Source of the DNA: Apricaphanius iberus
Lineage: Eukaryota; Chordata; Actinopteri; Cyprinodontiformes; Aphaniidae
Length of the DNA: 64,000 nucleotides
Reading direction: 5' to 3'
NCBI GenBank assembly: GCA_028564705.1
Contig: JAPXFQ010000364.1
Coordinates: 248,001-312,000, forward strand
Positions 13,262 to 24,480 of the stretch are shown piece by piece (within the stretch, counting starts at the first letter, position 1; each line of letters begins with the position of its first letter). The notes under the pieces are model-generated. The model worked only from the letters and a program-made list of their open reading frames with translations. It had not been told where the DNA came from and ran no database searches. The translations under genes and the position numbers were made by a program.

Positions 13262-13545
13262 ACCAATGTAATACCGATACTAGAATTTGAGTACTTGCCG
13301 ATACCAAGTACCAATACCGAGACAGGTTTGATTTTCTTCTGTGCTTGTCACAACAAATGGAGAATTAAATTTAAAAAAATTATAAAAATGACCACAAAAC
13401 GAAAACTTGTGAAGAATAAACATTTTCTGTGAAATTATTGCAGAGTTTACATATTTTAAGTATCTGTGGTATCGGTTAACTTTATACGATACAGCACATA
13501 AGAACGGTATTGGCCCTGATACCCAATACCAGAAGACAGAAGGGA
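13262..13545. repeat. Probable decayed DNA-transposon repeat with GGTATCGG-type motifs
   Basis: The left side has repeated CCGATAC / ACCAATACCGAG words. The right side has the complementary words GGTATCGG, GGTATTGG and GATACCCAATACC. This head-and-tail arrangement of inverted short words resembles degenerate MITEs common in fish genomes. No clear target duplication was found. Confidence 0.4.
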
Positions 13546-15195
13546 AAGACATGGAAAGACAATATTTTCCAATATTGCCATCGCAAGATTGTCTGATATT
13601 GTTTTAATCTGTAGGTAACCTTTAAATAGCTCCAAAACTCAAAAAACATTATATTTTGGACTATCATAGTAAAAGTCTGAAATGTGTTTACGTTGCGTTG
13701 ATATGACATTGAACAAGCCTTTGGGGTTAGAAAGCCGTTTAGCGCTGCTAATTTCAAACAATTCTACAAATTTTTCTTTCTGTGGCAGTGAGTATAGTTC
13801 CCACAACCAGTTTTTAGGTTTGGGGCAATTCCCTTTTTTTATAGGGATAGTGGCAGGTTTTTTTGTTATATTTCATGACGCCGTCATCAAAAAAAACAGT
13901 CTTTAAATTGGACCTTTTTATAAAAAAACATTGACAATTAAGAACATACATCAACAGTTATTGGAATAAGGTTTTAAAAGAAAACTCACCTTTTGTTTCT
14001 GTTCCAAATAAAGCACAGCATGCAGCCAAGCAGAAGTTCCGTCGCAACAGCAGCAGAAAAAGAAAAGCAGGACAAGAAAGAGAAAAAAGCGGGAACAGAG
14101 CAAAGAGAGGAAACGAAGATGTTAGCGATGTCTGAAGGGAGCATTGATTCAGATTTGTTTGTTAGCAAAGAGAAAACAAAGTGTGGCAGTGAAAAGGAGA
14201 TGTGCAGTAAACCACTGAATGGGCATGGACAGTTTAAGCTCAGTTTGTATTTCTTCACAATAGCACACTTGTCAAAAGAAAAATAACAACTTAGTTTATT
14301 CTAATTACAGGAAATTGTAGAATGTCTGCCGATTTGTTCAAAAGGACTTAATGTTCCAGCAGAGATTAGAGCTTTCAGTTTCTAATGAAACTGATAGCTG
14401 ATGATGACAGTCCTGTAATTACGTCAGACATCGCAGGTCAGAGCCATTTAGACCTCATCTGAATGAAACATAATATCTCGCAGATTGGTTCCTATCATTA
14501 CAAGCATTAATGTGTTAATATTGTCTGACAGATTTTTAATAGCTGGTACCTTTTGCCCATCTTAATTTGAGTATTTACAGAAAAAGAAATGTGCCTTGCA
14601 TTTTCTTATGTACGTTTTTTTTTTTAGTAACGGACTAAATAAGAGGAGACTCTAAGAAGTGTTTTTTAAAAGAACAGCTTTATTAAACTTTCGTCATCTG
14701 GAAATTTTTTCACTAATATCCTGTATAAAGGTAGAGAATATTGTTTTGCATGTGGGGAATCAGACAACTGGCAAATCTAACTTTCACTGTCTCTACACAT
14801 TATGTATTGTAAATAAATGTTTTAATTATCCTTTATTGTCACTGTAAAAAAAGAAAAAAATCCCTGGGACAATATCTGAATATATGCAAGGCAGCTAGTT
14901 TTACGTATTTCCAAAACTCTCCATTATAACAACGTGGAAGCAATTAGCAACAGTAGTCCAAGTGATACGCCATGTTAAATTGGAGAACAGTGTCAGTGGA
15001 TGCTGAGGCGAACAGGTTAACAAAATTCTGCCAAGCCAATAGCTTATCATTAAAATTCATGTGGTCTTGATATCAGGTCAAGAAAAGCATGCAGAGAAAA
15101 TTCTGACATGCGTTACCATAGAGTATGTTACTATGTCAGAGCAACTGGATCTAATAAAGAGCCTTACATCATTGAGTGCAATGCATAGCACCAGC
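13546..15195. other. AT-rich stretch, no gene seen
   Basis: The open frames here (up to ~97 residues, including a Lys/Glu-rich one at 13993-14286) have no recognisable domain and overlap on both strands. No confident repeat family was recognised. Confidence 0.4.
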
Positions 15196-15199
15196 TGCA

Positions 15200-16275
15200 G
15201 AGGTGTAAAACACACCATTACTGGAATGTAGAGCAGTAGAGACGAGTTTTCTGGTTTTTCAAATCATACCTGGGTTTGCCAGTTGCTAAGAGAACAGTGC
15301 TTGCCTTATTACATTGTACCAAGTGTAATTTTTGGTGCAGAAAGGACTGTGGTGTGGGGCTGTTTTTCATTACTGATCTTGGCCCTTTAATTCCAGTGAA
15401 ATCTACTCTTTATATTGTGGAACACAAAAACATTTCGGACGATTTAACGTTCCCAACTTTGTGGGAAAAGTTTGGGAAAGCCACTCCCTTTCTGTTTCAA
15501 CCTGATAGCACTGGAGTACCCAAAGTATGCTTTATTAAGACAAACAGGGTTTTGCGTGGCTGAACCTCACCAAACCAGATTCCTGACCTCAGTGTTACAG
15601 AACGCAGTTTAATAATTGAAGCGAAGGTCTTCTACCAAAACATCAGGGTCTTAACCCACATATTCTACAAAATTCCCTCCTTCCAAATCTCCTAAGCTAT
15701 TAAACCATCCCCAGAGGAGTTGAAGCAAATATAAAGGCAAAGGTTGCAAGGTTATTGTATTAAAATGAAGCCCCTCTTGCCTGAATCAAGCCTTAAAGAA
15801 ATCGTTTTCACTTTACTACTAAGTTTCTTCTGACAGGGAGCAGTATTAATATTTTTGAGTGGCCCAGTTATAGTCCTGATTTGAACCTGAGGGGAACTAA
15901 AGATTAGATTGATGGCAAGTAGGCATTCCAACGTCAAAGACTTTGAGCTCATCACTCAAAGTAAAACATCAAAATACCAGAGGAAATATGCAAAAATCTG
16001 CCCTGCAATTATAAAAGGGGTTTAATTACTGTAATGTCAAATAAACAGTTTTGCCACTGCATTTTATGAAGAAAATCAAAAACTTTCAACTAGCCAATTT
16101 TTCACGAAATCCAAATATTTTTCGAAAATTCATACAACAATTAAAGTGCTTTTTGAGAGAAACAGGGTTTGGTTTCTGACTGGACTCAAGCAGAAACACA
16201 CTACTTGGCTGAACAAAAACTATTTTAAAACCATTTTTACTAGGGGTGGCAATAATCTTTGGCTAAAATGTACGC
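15200..16275 (+). pseudogene. Decayed Tc1/mariner-like transposon with transposase remnants
   Basis: The plus-strand frame at 15276-15563 contains LGPLIPVKSTL, FPTLWEKFGK and FLFQPDS, a diverged version of the central catalytic region of a Tc1-type transposase. Normal family members have an Asp in the FLFQxDN motif. About 300 bases further on, near 15860-15890, a translated WPSYSPDLN-like motif precedes where the last catalytic Glu should be, but it is followed by stops. The segment AGGGGTGGCAATAATC near 16242 resembles a Tc1-type terminal end. Several frameshifts and stops make it non-functional. The outer boundaries are approximate. Confidence 0.6.
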
Positions 16276-17690
16276 TGTTGTCTTGCAACCTGAACTTTGA
16301 AACTATATTTTATACTTTTTAAAAATTTTGTTTAAAAAGTTTACCTCCGGAGCAAAGTCCCCTTGCTCCCCTGTCCATTATAGCATTACAAAAGAATTAG
16401 AATTAAAACCAGCTTCTTACTGATGTACAAATTTAATTGATTTGACCAATTCTAGACACAGTAGTTGATTTTGGCTTTTATTTGGCCTGGCCAGACTAAC
16501 TATGATGTGTCACACAGCACAGAATATTCTCCTGCTGAGATGATTGCAACGTCTTAGCATGTCAGGAAAGAAACAAGGCAAACGATATAAATATAAACAT
16601 CCCAAGAAACAGGTCGTTTATCTCAAAGTTTATTTCCTTTATCTAAGTTCACGGGGAAAAATTGTTCCACAGATGATAGAGGATTTAATCTTTGAGAAAT
16701 GAACAAATATAACCTTTCAGCTATAGGCTATGAAGAACGATAACATCTTAAGACACAAGTAGGAAGAAATACAACTGTGTGCCTGGGATTGTAATGATAT
16801 GAGCTGCTGAGGCTTTCACAGGGATAGTAGAAACAAAGGGTCAGTGTAGGAATAAATTCAGAATGAGGGTCAAAAGTAGAGAGCAGTTCTCACACACACG
16901 TGGATGGGGTAGAAAATTGCTTCGTCATTATTCTAGACGTTAGGATTATTGGGAATACAACTCTCTGCCAGCAAACAACAACTTCTTCTTTGGAAGAGGC
17001 TTTGAAAAACTATCTCCTCTGGTCAACACATATTTCTGCAAAAATGTTTAAGTAGAACTGTTTGTGACAATAATTTAAATGAATGAAAGAAAGAAAACAA
17101 AATTCTTAAAAGGCTGAATCTCATTTAATTGAAATGGCTCCTCAAATCATAAAAAAAAATAACTCTGGAATAGCTTGCTGCATTTCTGACATTCATTCCA
17201 CTACACAGCTCAAACTCCATACCTCCCATTTCTGTTGCTTTGAAAATAAAGTTTTACTCTTCAAACAAAATATCAAGCCGAGTTAGACACCAGCCTACCG
17301 TTGTTTCAGATTAAACTTTGCTACAAGTGAGCAGATGGGAGAATAAGATGCAAAGAGCTATACTAGAACAGCAGGGTTGGAGATGGCTTCATGACCCAAT
17401 TTAGGTTAGAGAGCACTTCAGAGAAACCGTTTTCTCCAGCTACCATTTGCTCCTTCAAAATCCTAAGGACGTTCTTTTTAAAAAGTTTTATGTTTTCCTG
17501 CCGTGTTACTGTGTTCGGGGTCACTGTACTGCTTCAACACCTGAATATGTCCAAGTTTGAAAGCAGACAGCTCAATGTTATGATTAAAAATTTTAGATAG
17601 CCATCACATTTCACCTTTACTCTGGTTACTTAACAATTTAGACTGGCAGTGCTAAAATAACAATACCATAGCATTTTTGACAAGACAAAA
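16276..17690. other. AT-rich stretch, no gene seen
   Basis: No exon or recognisable element was found on either strand. The short frame at 17391-17600 has no known motif. Confidence 0.4.
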
Positions 17691-17699
17691 GTAAATCCA

Positions 17700-18175
17700 G
17701 AACCAGAGAAGTTGCTGGTCCTAAAATGAAAGGTCAGAAGACCACCTAAGTATTAACAAGTAATTCTGTGGAAAAATCTGAAAACAATCTTTCCTATTTC
17801 TACCCAGACACGTCTCTAAAATGTCAATTTGACACAGCAACAGGAAAAGTCATGGGATTACCAAAAACAAAGTGTTATCTGGAAACTACGAAATGTCTGT
17901 CGAAATATTGTGCCCAGAAATCTGCCATGGCACAATGTTCCCAACCTTGGAGCTTTGGCCTTTACGGTTAAGACCAAAATTATTAATACACCTGAAATAT
18001 TGGGATTTCAAGAAATGTTTTAAATTTGACCAAAACATTTATAATGCCTGAAATTAACATTGTGTCCTAGTCTGAATCTAATAGAGGAACTGTGGAATGT
18101 GGACCAAATGGGCGTTTGCTTGGGGCATGAGTTGCTTGAAGCTTTTTATTGATACTCATTAGAAAATTGTCGGTC
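17700..18175 (+). pseudogene. Possible very old Tc1-like transposase relic
   Basis: Near 18069-18100 a translated segment reads approximately PSLNLIEELWNV, which resembles the SPDLNPIEHLW motif around the last catalytic residue of Tc1 transposases. Upstream sequence is too degenerate to align by eye. Confidence 0.25.
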
Positions 18176-18239
18176 TGTGCTTATCGTTGAAAACAGTCAG
18201 ACCATTTAACTTACTTTATTTTACTATACTATACAACAT

Positions 18240-18475
18240 TTTATCCCACCATGGAATTTAGATGACCTGTTTTTAAAACCTGGTCCTCAGGTCGCATTGT
18301 TCAGCACATTTTAATGCAAACACACATGACCAAAATTAGTGGGTGATTGCCGAGCTTCTGCGTCAGTTTATGGCTTGCTGAGGAGGTAAAAGACTCATTT
18401 GAGTCAGGTGCTGATGCAGAGCAAGATCTGAAAGCTGGTATAGAGGAGCAGGATTAAAAACCACTGATTTAGATG
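18240..18475. repeat. Possible dispersed repeat fragment
   Basis: The end segment AGGAGCAGGATTAAAAACCA and the start CCTGGTCCTCAGG resemble the two ends of a common fish non-autonomous element. This is based on general resemblance only. Confidence 0.25.
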
Positions 18476-21160
18476 ATTTGCAGCGATTTCATTAGGTATA
18501 TGAAGGGTATATGAAGTACTTGTCTCATCCGTTGGGAGATGCCAGTCCTTCAATCAGAAACAAATTTCTCGGCTGGACAAAAATATCTAATACAGTATTA
18601 TAATTTGGGGTTAAACGGTCTAAATAAAATTCTTTCAATAATTCAGGGATATTGAATAATCCTCTCATTAAACTATCCTTTAAAATATCTCATTTGTGAT
18701 GAGGTTTGTAATTCTTTTTTCTGCTAAGTTGCTCAGCATCACATACATGTAAGTCTTCATAAAAAATAGAGAGCATTTGCAAACAGTACACAAACTGCGT
18801 GTCTGTTTTATATCAGACTACATAATTGCTTATTAACCACATTTTTTTTTTAAATGACAATAAAAATATAAGCAGCAGAAAACCCCTAAAACAAAGCAGC
18901 AGATATTGGATGCAATGATACTGTCAGCTGTGAAGTTAGACTGCCATGTTTCACTACAAAAGGCGAGATTGTCTGAAACACCCAGGCTGCGACTAATGTG
19001 CTAATTAAAATTAGAAGGCAAACAGCTTCAAAAGAACTTTAAAAGCAACTAGTGCTAACTATACACTGATTGACACTAATTATGCATGTGTACAAACATT
19101 TGTTGATCTGTTTACTCCAAGGTTAGGATGAGCAAGACCTTCTCACATCATCTACTGCATGTGTGAATGCATCTTTTTTTTTCTCCTTGCAACAACACTA
19201 CCTAATAAAAACAGGTAATTAAATCTTTACAGCTGCCAAATGCAGCATGTTTACGCTCTCTCTGCTGACAGGATACCCACATCATGTTCATACAACCTGG
19301 GTTATGTTATTTATTCCAGGGGGATAATACAGTAAACTCATACTCTTATCACTTCATGTTGTACATCATATCCTATAGGCTGTGCATGACCGCAGTTTCT
19401 AATCTTCATTACTTTTTTCAGCATTTAATATAATTTAATTTTAGGGAGGGAGCACTACACACCAGGACGGTGAAAACAAACTCCTAGCTGTTATTAAGCC
19501 TAATAAAAATGAATCCATTGTCTCTCGTTTTATCTGCAACTTGTTACGGTCAGTTTCAGAGCATCAATTTCAGATCCTGGTGAAAGAATTTCAATAAAAA
19601 AAGAAAGTAAGCTTTGCATTTTTCTTGTTACAAACTAGAGGCTGACTGCATAAGTATCCACTGCTGCTGTCGTCAAAACATATTGGCTAAGATCACAAAT
19701 AATTTTAAACAAGCCCTAGTTATAAATGGTGTTGGGGTACAGGAGAGTCAGCCATGGTGGTCAATCATTACTATAGACAATTTTCAAGGGATATCTTTTA
19801 AAAATGTATTTCAGTTTAAAGCCATAAACAAAATGACGAGTGAAAAAATAAATACATTTTGATTATGTAGAGTTTCGTAAGCTGAGCTAGTTAAAAGTAT
19901 TAAACTCAATTTAAAATCCAGCACTGTCCACTGTGATGACCATCTAAAATGTGAATACAGAACCTAAAAAAAACCCATTAAACAGCTCTCCATACTAGAA
20001 AAGAAAACCATGTTTCACTGCCAGTCAAATGCATCAAAAGGTCATATGCACTCTGGAATGCTCAACAAGACACCCCTGCTGCTCTCAGGTCTCATGGTAG
20101 ATAAGCCTTTTCAATACATTAAAGCAACAGATTTAGAGAAGCAGGAATATGAGTTGCTCGACTTCAATCGTCTGGTTAAAAAATACAAGGAAGCACCAAC
20201 GATCAGGAGGGACGTGTCTAAAGTTCTTCAGCTTCTCACCTCAAATCTCTTTAGTTCACTGGAGAAGACAACACGAAGGACAGGCTCCCGGTTTTCTGCG
20301 AAACATGCATCCTCCAAATTTGTATTCTGCTTTGCGCCAAACCCTCTACCCTGTCTCTCAGGAGAACTATGCCTTAAGATCACCTCAAAAAATTCATCAG
20401 AACATCTGCCTCCTTGCAAGCAAATTATGAGCACGATTATTCCACAGTTTTATATTGGAAAACCCTGAATAGCATGTAGCTAATGTCAAGAATCATAACC
20501 TACTGAAAACTCACCAGATTAAAAAATGCCAGAGAGCTTTGTGTTCATATTTGTACAATTTCTACAACAGATTAAAGATGGTAGATACAAAGTGCTGCCA
20601 AAAAATTTAATCAGTTAAACCATCTGATTAAGATTATTATGCTTTCCCTATTACAATGACCTGAGTGAAAAGATATTGAATATGTCTAAGATATAGTTTA
20701 TAACATAAAATCAAACTAGATTTTCATTTTTCTCTCTTCCTAGTTTTGTCCTAATATTTTCCTATTGCCACTGTATGAGAGGAAAAAATCAAGACTTTTC
20801 TATCCATTGACTGTATTCTGCCATGTGCTAGAAACAAGACAATGGAAAACAATTTACACTGCAATGTGTGAAAACATAATGCCTTCCGCATTGTTAAAAT
20901 TCACCTCTAATTAGATTCCTTTTTTGAGTGAAGATAAAAGGTGTTTTTACAATCATTTATAAAGCTCAGGCCTGAGAGAGCAATCTGTGACTGGTGTCCT
21001 GCATTTCCTCTACACAGAAAACTGATTTACAAAACCAGGAAACACATTCAGCTGCTGAATTTCCCACAGGATGCTGAACTGAAACAAGCCAACAGCCAAA
21101 GTTCATGACTGCATAAAACAAAGATCTCAATCTCTAGTTTTTAAAGGCCAATGTCTTTCA
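18476..21160. other. Mostly unannotated stretch
   Basis: AT-rich sequence. Apart from the 152-codon open frame listed separately, nothing stands out on either strand. Confidence 0.4.
20010..20468 (+). CDS. Unidentified 152-codon open frame, probably not a gene
   Basis: An ATG-started frame runs to a TGA. It is longer than most chance frames in this AT-rich background. The middle part is Lys/Arg-rich (LVKKYKEAP, SLEKTTRRTGSRF) and the end contains several cysteines. No signal peptide, transmembrane segment or known domain is visible. It could be a fragment of an old transposon or a chance frame. No promoter, splice site or poly(A) evidence supports it. Confidence 0.12.
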   Translation: MFHCQSNASKGHMHSGMLNKTPLLLSGLMVDKPFQYIKATDLEKQEYELLDFNRLVKKYKEAPTIRRDVSKVLQLLTSNLFSSLEKTTRRTGSRFSAKHASSKFVFCFAPNPLPCLSGELCLKITSKNSSEHLPPCKQIMSTIIPQFYIGKP

Positions 21161-21164
21161 ACTT

Positions 21165-22321
21165 ATAGATGTGTCCCTTTTCCAACAAACCTGAATCAGT
21201 TTGTATCTGCAAGCACTCTGGGACAGGAGAGAAGCCCACAGCAGCACTGCCACTGTGGGCTTCATCGTCTCGCACTTGCTGCCAGTGATGCAGCCAACTC
21301 TGAACCCCAACTGTTCACCCAGCCACATGCAGTAAGGTGGCTGTCAATTCACAATGCAGTGTCAGTAGTGTGTAGATCACTGAAATCCCTGAGAGATGTC
21401 CTGTAGCACATGGCTTCCTCTAATGCACAAGATGCTGACATAGCAAAAGGTTTGCTACGAACTGTCAAACAATTTAACTTTCTGGCCCTCTGTCACATGA
21501 TGAAGGATGTACTAATGCATGTGGTCCTTCTCTCAAAACATTTTCAAAGAGAAGATCTGGACTTCTCCACAGCACAGCCAATGGTTGAAAGTACCAAAGA
21601 GGCCTTGAGGGAAATAATCATCTGACCTGGCCCTGCAGAAAGGGAATTTTTCAGCTCTCTAGATGGAAACAAATTTAAAGGAGACACAATTTTTGACTGC
21701 CACACCCAAAAACCAGCCTTTGATGACATGAAGAGCAGGTATGTGGGATCTTTAATAACAGAAATTGAGAGAAGATTCCCCTCTGAGACACTGGATGTTC
21801 TATCATGGTTTACAATTTTGGAGCCAAAAAAAGCCATTATGGCAAAAAGGTCAGATAATTTTTCTGACAATGGCCTTGAAAATCTCGACAACCTTCTTGC
21901 ACACTTCTCAAACTATGTAAGTGCAGTGGATGGACGCTCTGAGTTTGCCTTGCAGAAGCAAATTATGGTTTCCAGTGACTCATTTGCCTCATTGACCTTT
22001 CAGCAGTTTTCAGAGGCTGTTTTGAGTGACCATAGGGGTGTGTTCAATGAAATGGAGAAGCTCATTAAGATTGCTTTAGTCATCCCAGTTGCCAGTGTGT
22101 CATGTGAACGTGGATTCAGCACGCTAAACAGGATAAAAACAAAATTCAGAAATTCTCTGAATAACACAAATCTCACCATTCTGATGCTGATTTCAGAGCT
22201 TGGCCCTCCACAAAAGCAGTTTGATTTCAACAGAGCTCTTATCAAATGGAAAGAGATGAAGCAGAGAAGACAGAGGACACAGGACCAAACAGAGTTTGGG
22301 AGGACCCCCCTCCAAAACTAA
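21165..22321 (+). pseudogene. hAT-family transposase, C-terminal part, with two in-frame stops
   Basis: One reading frame can be followed from about 21165 to the TAA at 22319-22321, broken only by a TAG at 21404-21406 and a TGA at 21623-21625. It reads HCGLHRLALAASDAANS and HAVRWLSIHNAV, typical of the catalytic-core region of ZNF862/KIAA1586-like hAT proteins. It ends with VIPVASVSCERGFSTLNRIK, the hallmark of the hAT C-terminal dimerisation domain. The N-terminal zinc finger and first catalytic part are missing. The frame is otherwise well kept, so inactivation may be fairly recent. No flanking 8-bp duplication was identified. Confidence 0.8.
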
Positions 22322-22747
22322 GTATTACTGTGAGCTAACAGATACATTAATGTAATAGTTTCAATTGTGTTTGATGCCACATCGACAGAAACTCTTTATG
22401 TTAAAATTTGGATTAATGAAAATTCATCAGTTTGAGATAAAGGAATTCAGAGAAAGAAATCAGAGTAAGAAGAGAGGATGGAGACAAGAGATAAAGAAGC
22501 ACAAAAAAGAGCAAAGATGCAGCCCAGAGAATTGGACAACAAAGTTCTGCAATGTAAATAGTTCAGAAAATTTCTAATGCCAGAGCAACAAAAAGGAACA
22601 TTTTTTATTTGATTTTTATATTTCAAAGTTATTACAATGGAGAAAGATGCAGTGTTTGAGGCCAAGACAAAATTCTGACAAAAGAAAAGATGGCCACAGA
22701 TGCAGCTATGACGACCACTAAGAAAGATTAAAAAAGAAAGTTAATAC

Positions 22748-22792
<45 letters not shown>

Positions 22793-23365
22793 TCTGAGGT
22801 AAGAATACAACAATGTTAAGGACTATTGTTAATTCCACAAGTAGTTCCTGGAAAGTTTATATCTGTTTTTTTTAACTTCTGTTTGAGGAAAGAGATCAGA
22901 CAGAGATGAAACAAAGAAAGGGACAAGAGTAATTAAGATGAGAATGCTGAAGGAGTCCAATGAAAGCTGGCCATAAACGTGACGTAACGTATGATTAGTA
23001 CAACATAAGACCCGCAAACTCGGTAATACACCCCCCCCCACCCCCCTTCTATATTTAAATCCCCCCCGTACAGACATATGTGAGGGGGACTTCCCCCCTG
23101 TTTTTGAAATTGAATTTCAGGCCCTGTAGCATGAAAGTTGCTAAATTGGATTCACATGAAGTGATTTCACTGATCCAATCTGTAATGTAGAACGGAATAT
23201 TAAAATGATCATCGCCCAACTACGCACATATTTTCTTTTTCTTTTATTTTGTTTTTACACTAAATATACAAACATGGGCAAAATACAGTAATACATTTCA
23301 GTAGTGGTACATTTTCGGTTTATCGCAAAGTCCTACGTCTATAAATTTTGCTCATTAAATTGGTT
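22322..23365. other. Non-coding stretch with simple repeats
   Basis: Contains a TA microsatellite and a C-rich tract (~23030-23048). No gene seen. Confidence 0.5.
22744..22787. repeat. TA dinucleotide microsatellite
   Basis: A nearly pure run of TA repeats, preceded by imperfect TACATA units. Confidence 0.9.
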
Positions 23366-23700
23366 TGATTTAATTCAATTCACGTTATTTACATAGCGCC
23401 GTTTCACAACAGATGTCACTTTAAAAGAAGAGTTATTACAATACAATGTTTAATTTAGGAATTAGAGAACCACAGAAGATTGTGTCACGACTTCTCAGCA
23501 ATCCCTCACACTAAGCAAGCATGAAGTGACAGTGGAGAGGAAAAGCTCCCTTTTAACAGGAAGAAACCTCCAGCAGAACCAGGCTCAGCATAAAAAGTCA
23601 TCTGCCGAGACCGTCTGGGGTTTAGAGAAGGCAGCAGAGACACAAAGAGCAACAGAACTGATGCAGAAGCAGAAGCTGGTAGCAGGACGTGGACAACGTT
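23366..23700 (-). repeat. Fish dispersed repeat tail (copy A, minus orientation)
   Basis: On the minus strand this copy reads GGTTTCTTCCTGTTAAAAGG, then a block ending in GAATTGAATTAA. It matches the plus-strand block ending at ~56215, including a shared stretch near ACGTCCTGC and GGCGCTAT at the 3' end. The pentamer-type GAATT tail suggests a retroposed element. Its autonomous partner is not identified. Confidence 0.65.
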
Positions 23701-23831
23701 CTGCCACTGGAACTGATTCACTACAAAATGTAATCCAAAATAACTTCTTAGCCTAATGTTAGACCCAGGTGTTTTGTCTTAGACCAACTGAACAACAAGA
23801 CCATTTGTCCACTGCTCTTTTTGATCAGGAG

Positions 23832-24480
23832 CAGGGTTGCCCAAACGTTTTTCCTCACAGGGCCAAAATTACAACCTATTAGAGGACCAAGGGCCAAATG
23901 TAATATTTTACTCGAAATACAAATACCAATAGTTAAGAATAGTAAAGTACCTTTATTTACTTAAGATATCTTTCTGTATAAAAAAAAATGACAAGTAATA
24001 TTTATCCATCTAAAACACATATAAACTTCTTTATCTGATAGATTTAGCATTGATGTCAGTGAAAAAAATACTATTCTTCCCCTGCCTGCTTACCACTGAC
24101 GATGCCACTCCATGTTGATAATAGCTGCTTAAGCTAGCAGCCAGCATGGTAACTCACAGTCTAGGAAGTAGTGGATCACAGATGACTATATGTGGTCTTA
24201 TAAAGTGAGCAAATGTGAATATTGCCTATAATTCTACTCTACATGTCCCTTGTAGTTTCTTGTAATTCAATTTTAAACCTAAGTGGTGATATTTCTATTA
24301 TAATGTAAGCACCATTGGTGAGGACTATATGCAGTTCAATAAATACTCATTAGGCCCTTTAACCACAATATATTATATTGCATATTTAACCGACTGTCTC
24401 AACAATGTGGACTTTTATGTAATACTAAGGGCAGGTGGGCCAAATTGAAAAACTTCAAGGGCCAGCTTTGGGCACCCCTG
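23832..24480. mobile_element. Non-autonomous hAT-like element (649 bp)
   Basis: Starts CAGGGTTGCCCAAACG and ends CTTTGGGCACCCCTG. The ends are inverted repeats of the type CAGGGxTGCCCAAA, a common hAT terminus. Internal GGGCCAAA/GGGCCA words recur near both ends. The flanking 8-mers (ATCAGGAG and AGCTAGAC) do not match, so the target duplication is lost or the ends are off by some bases. Confidence 0.6.
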
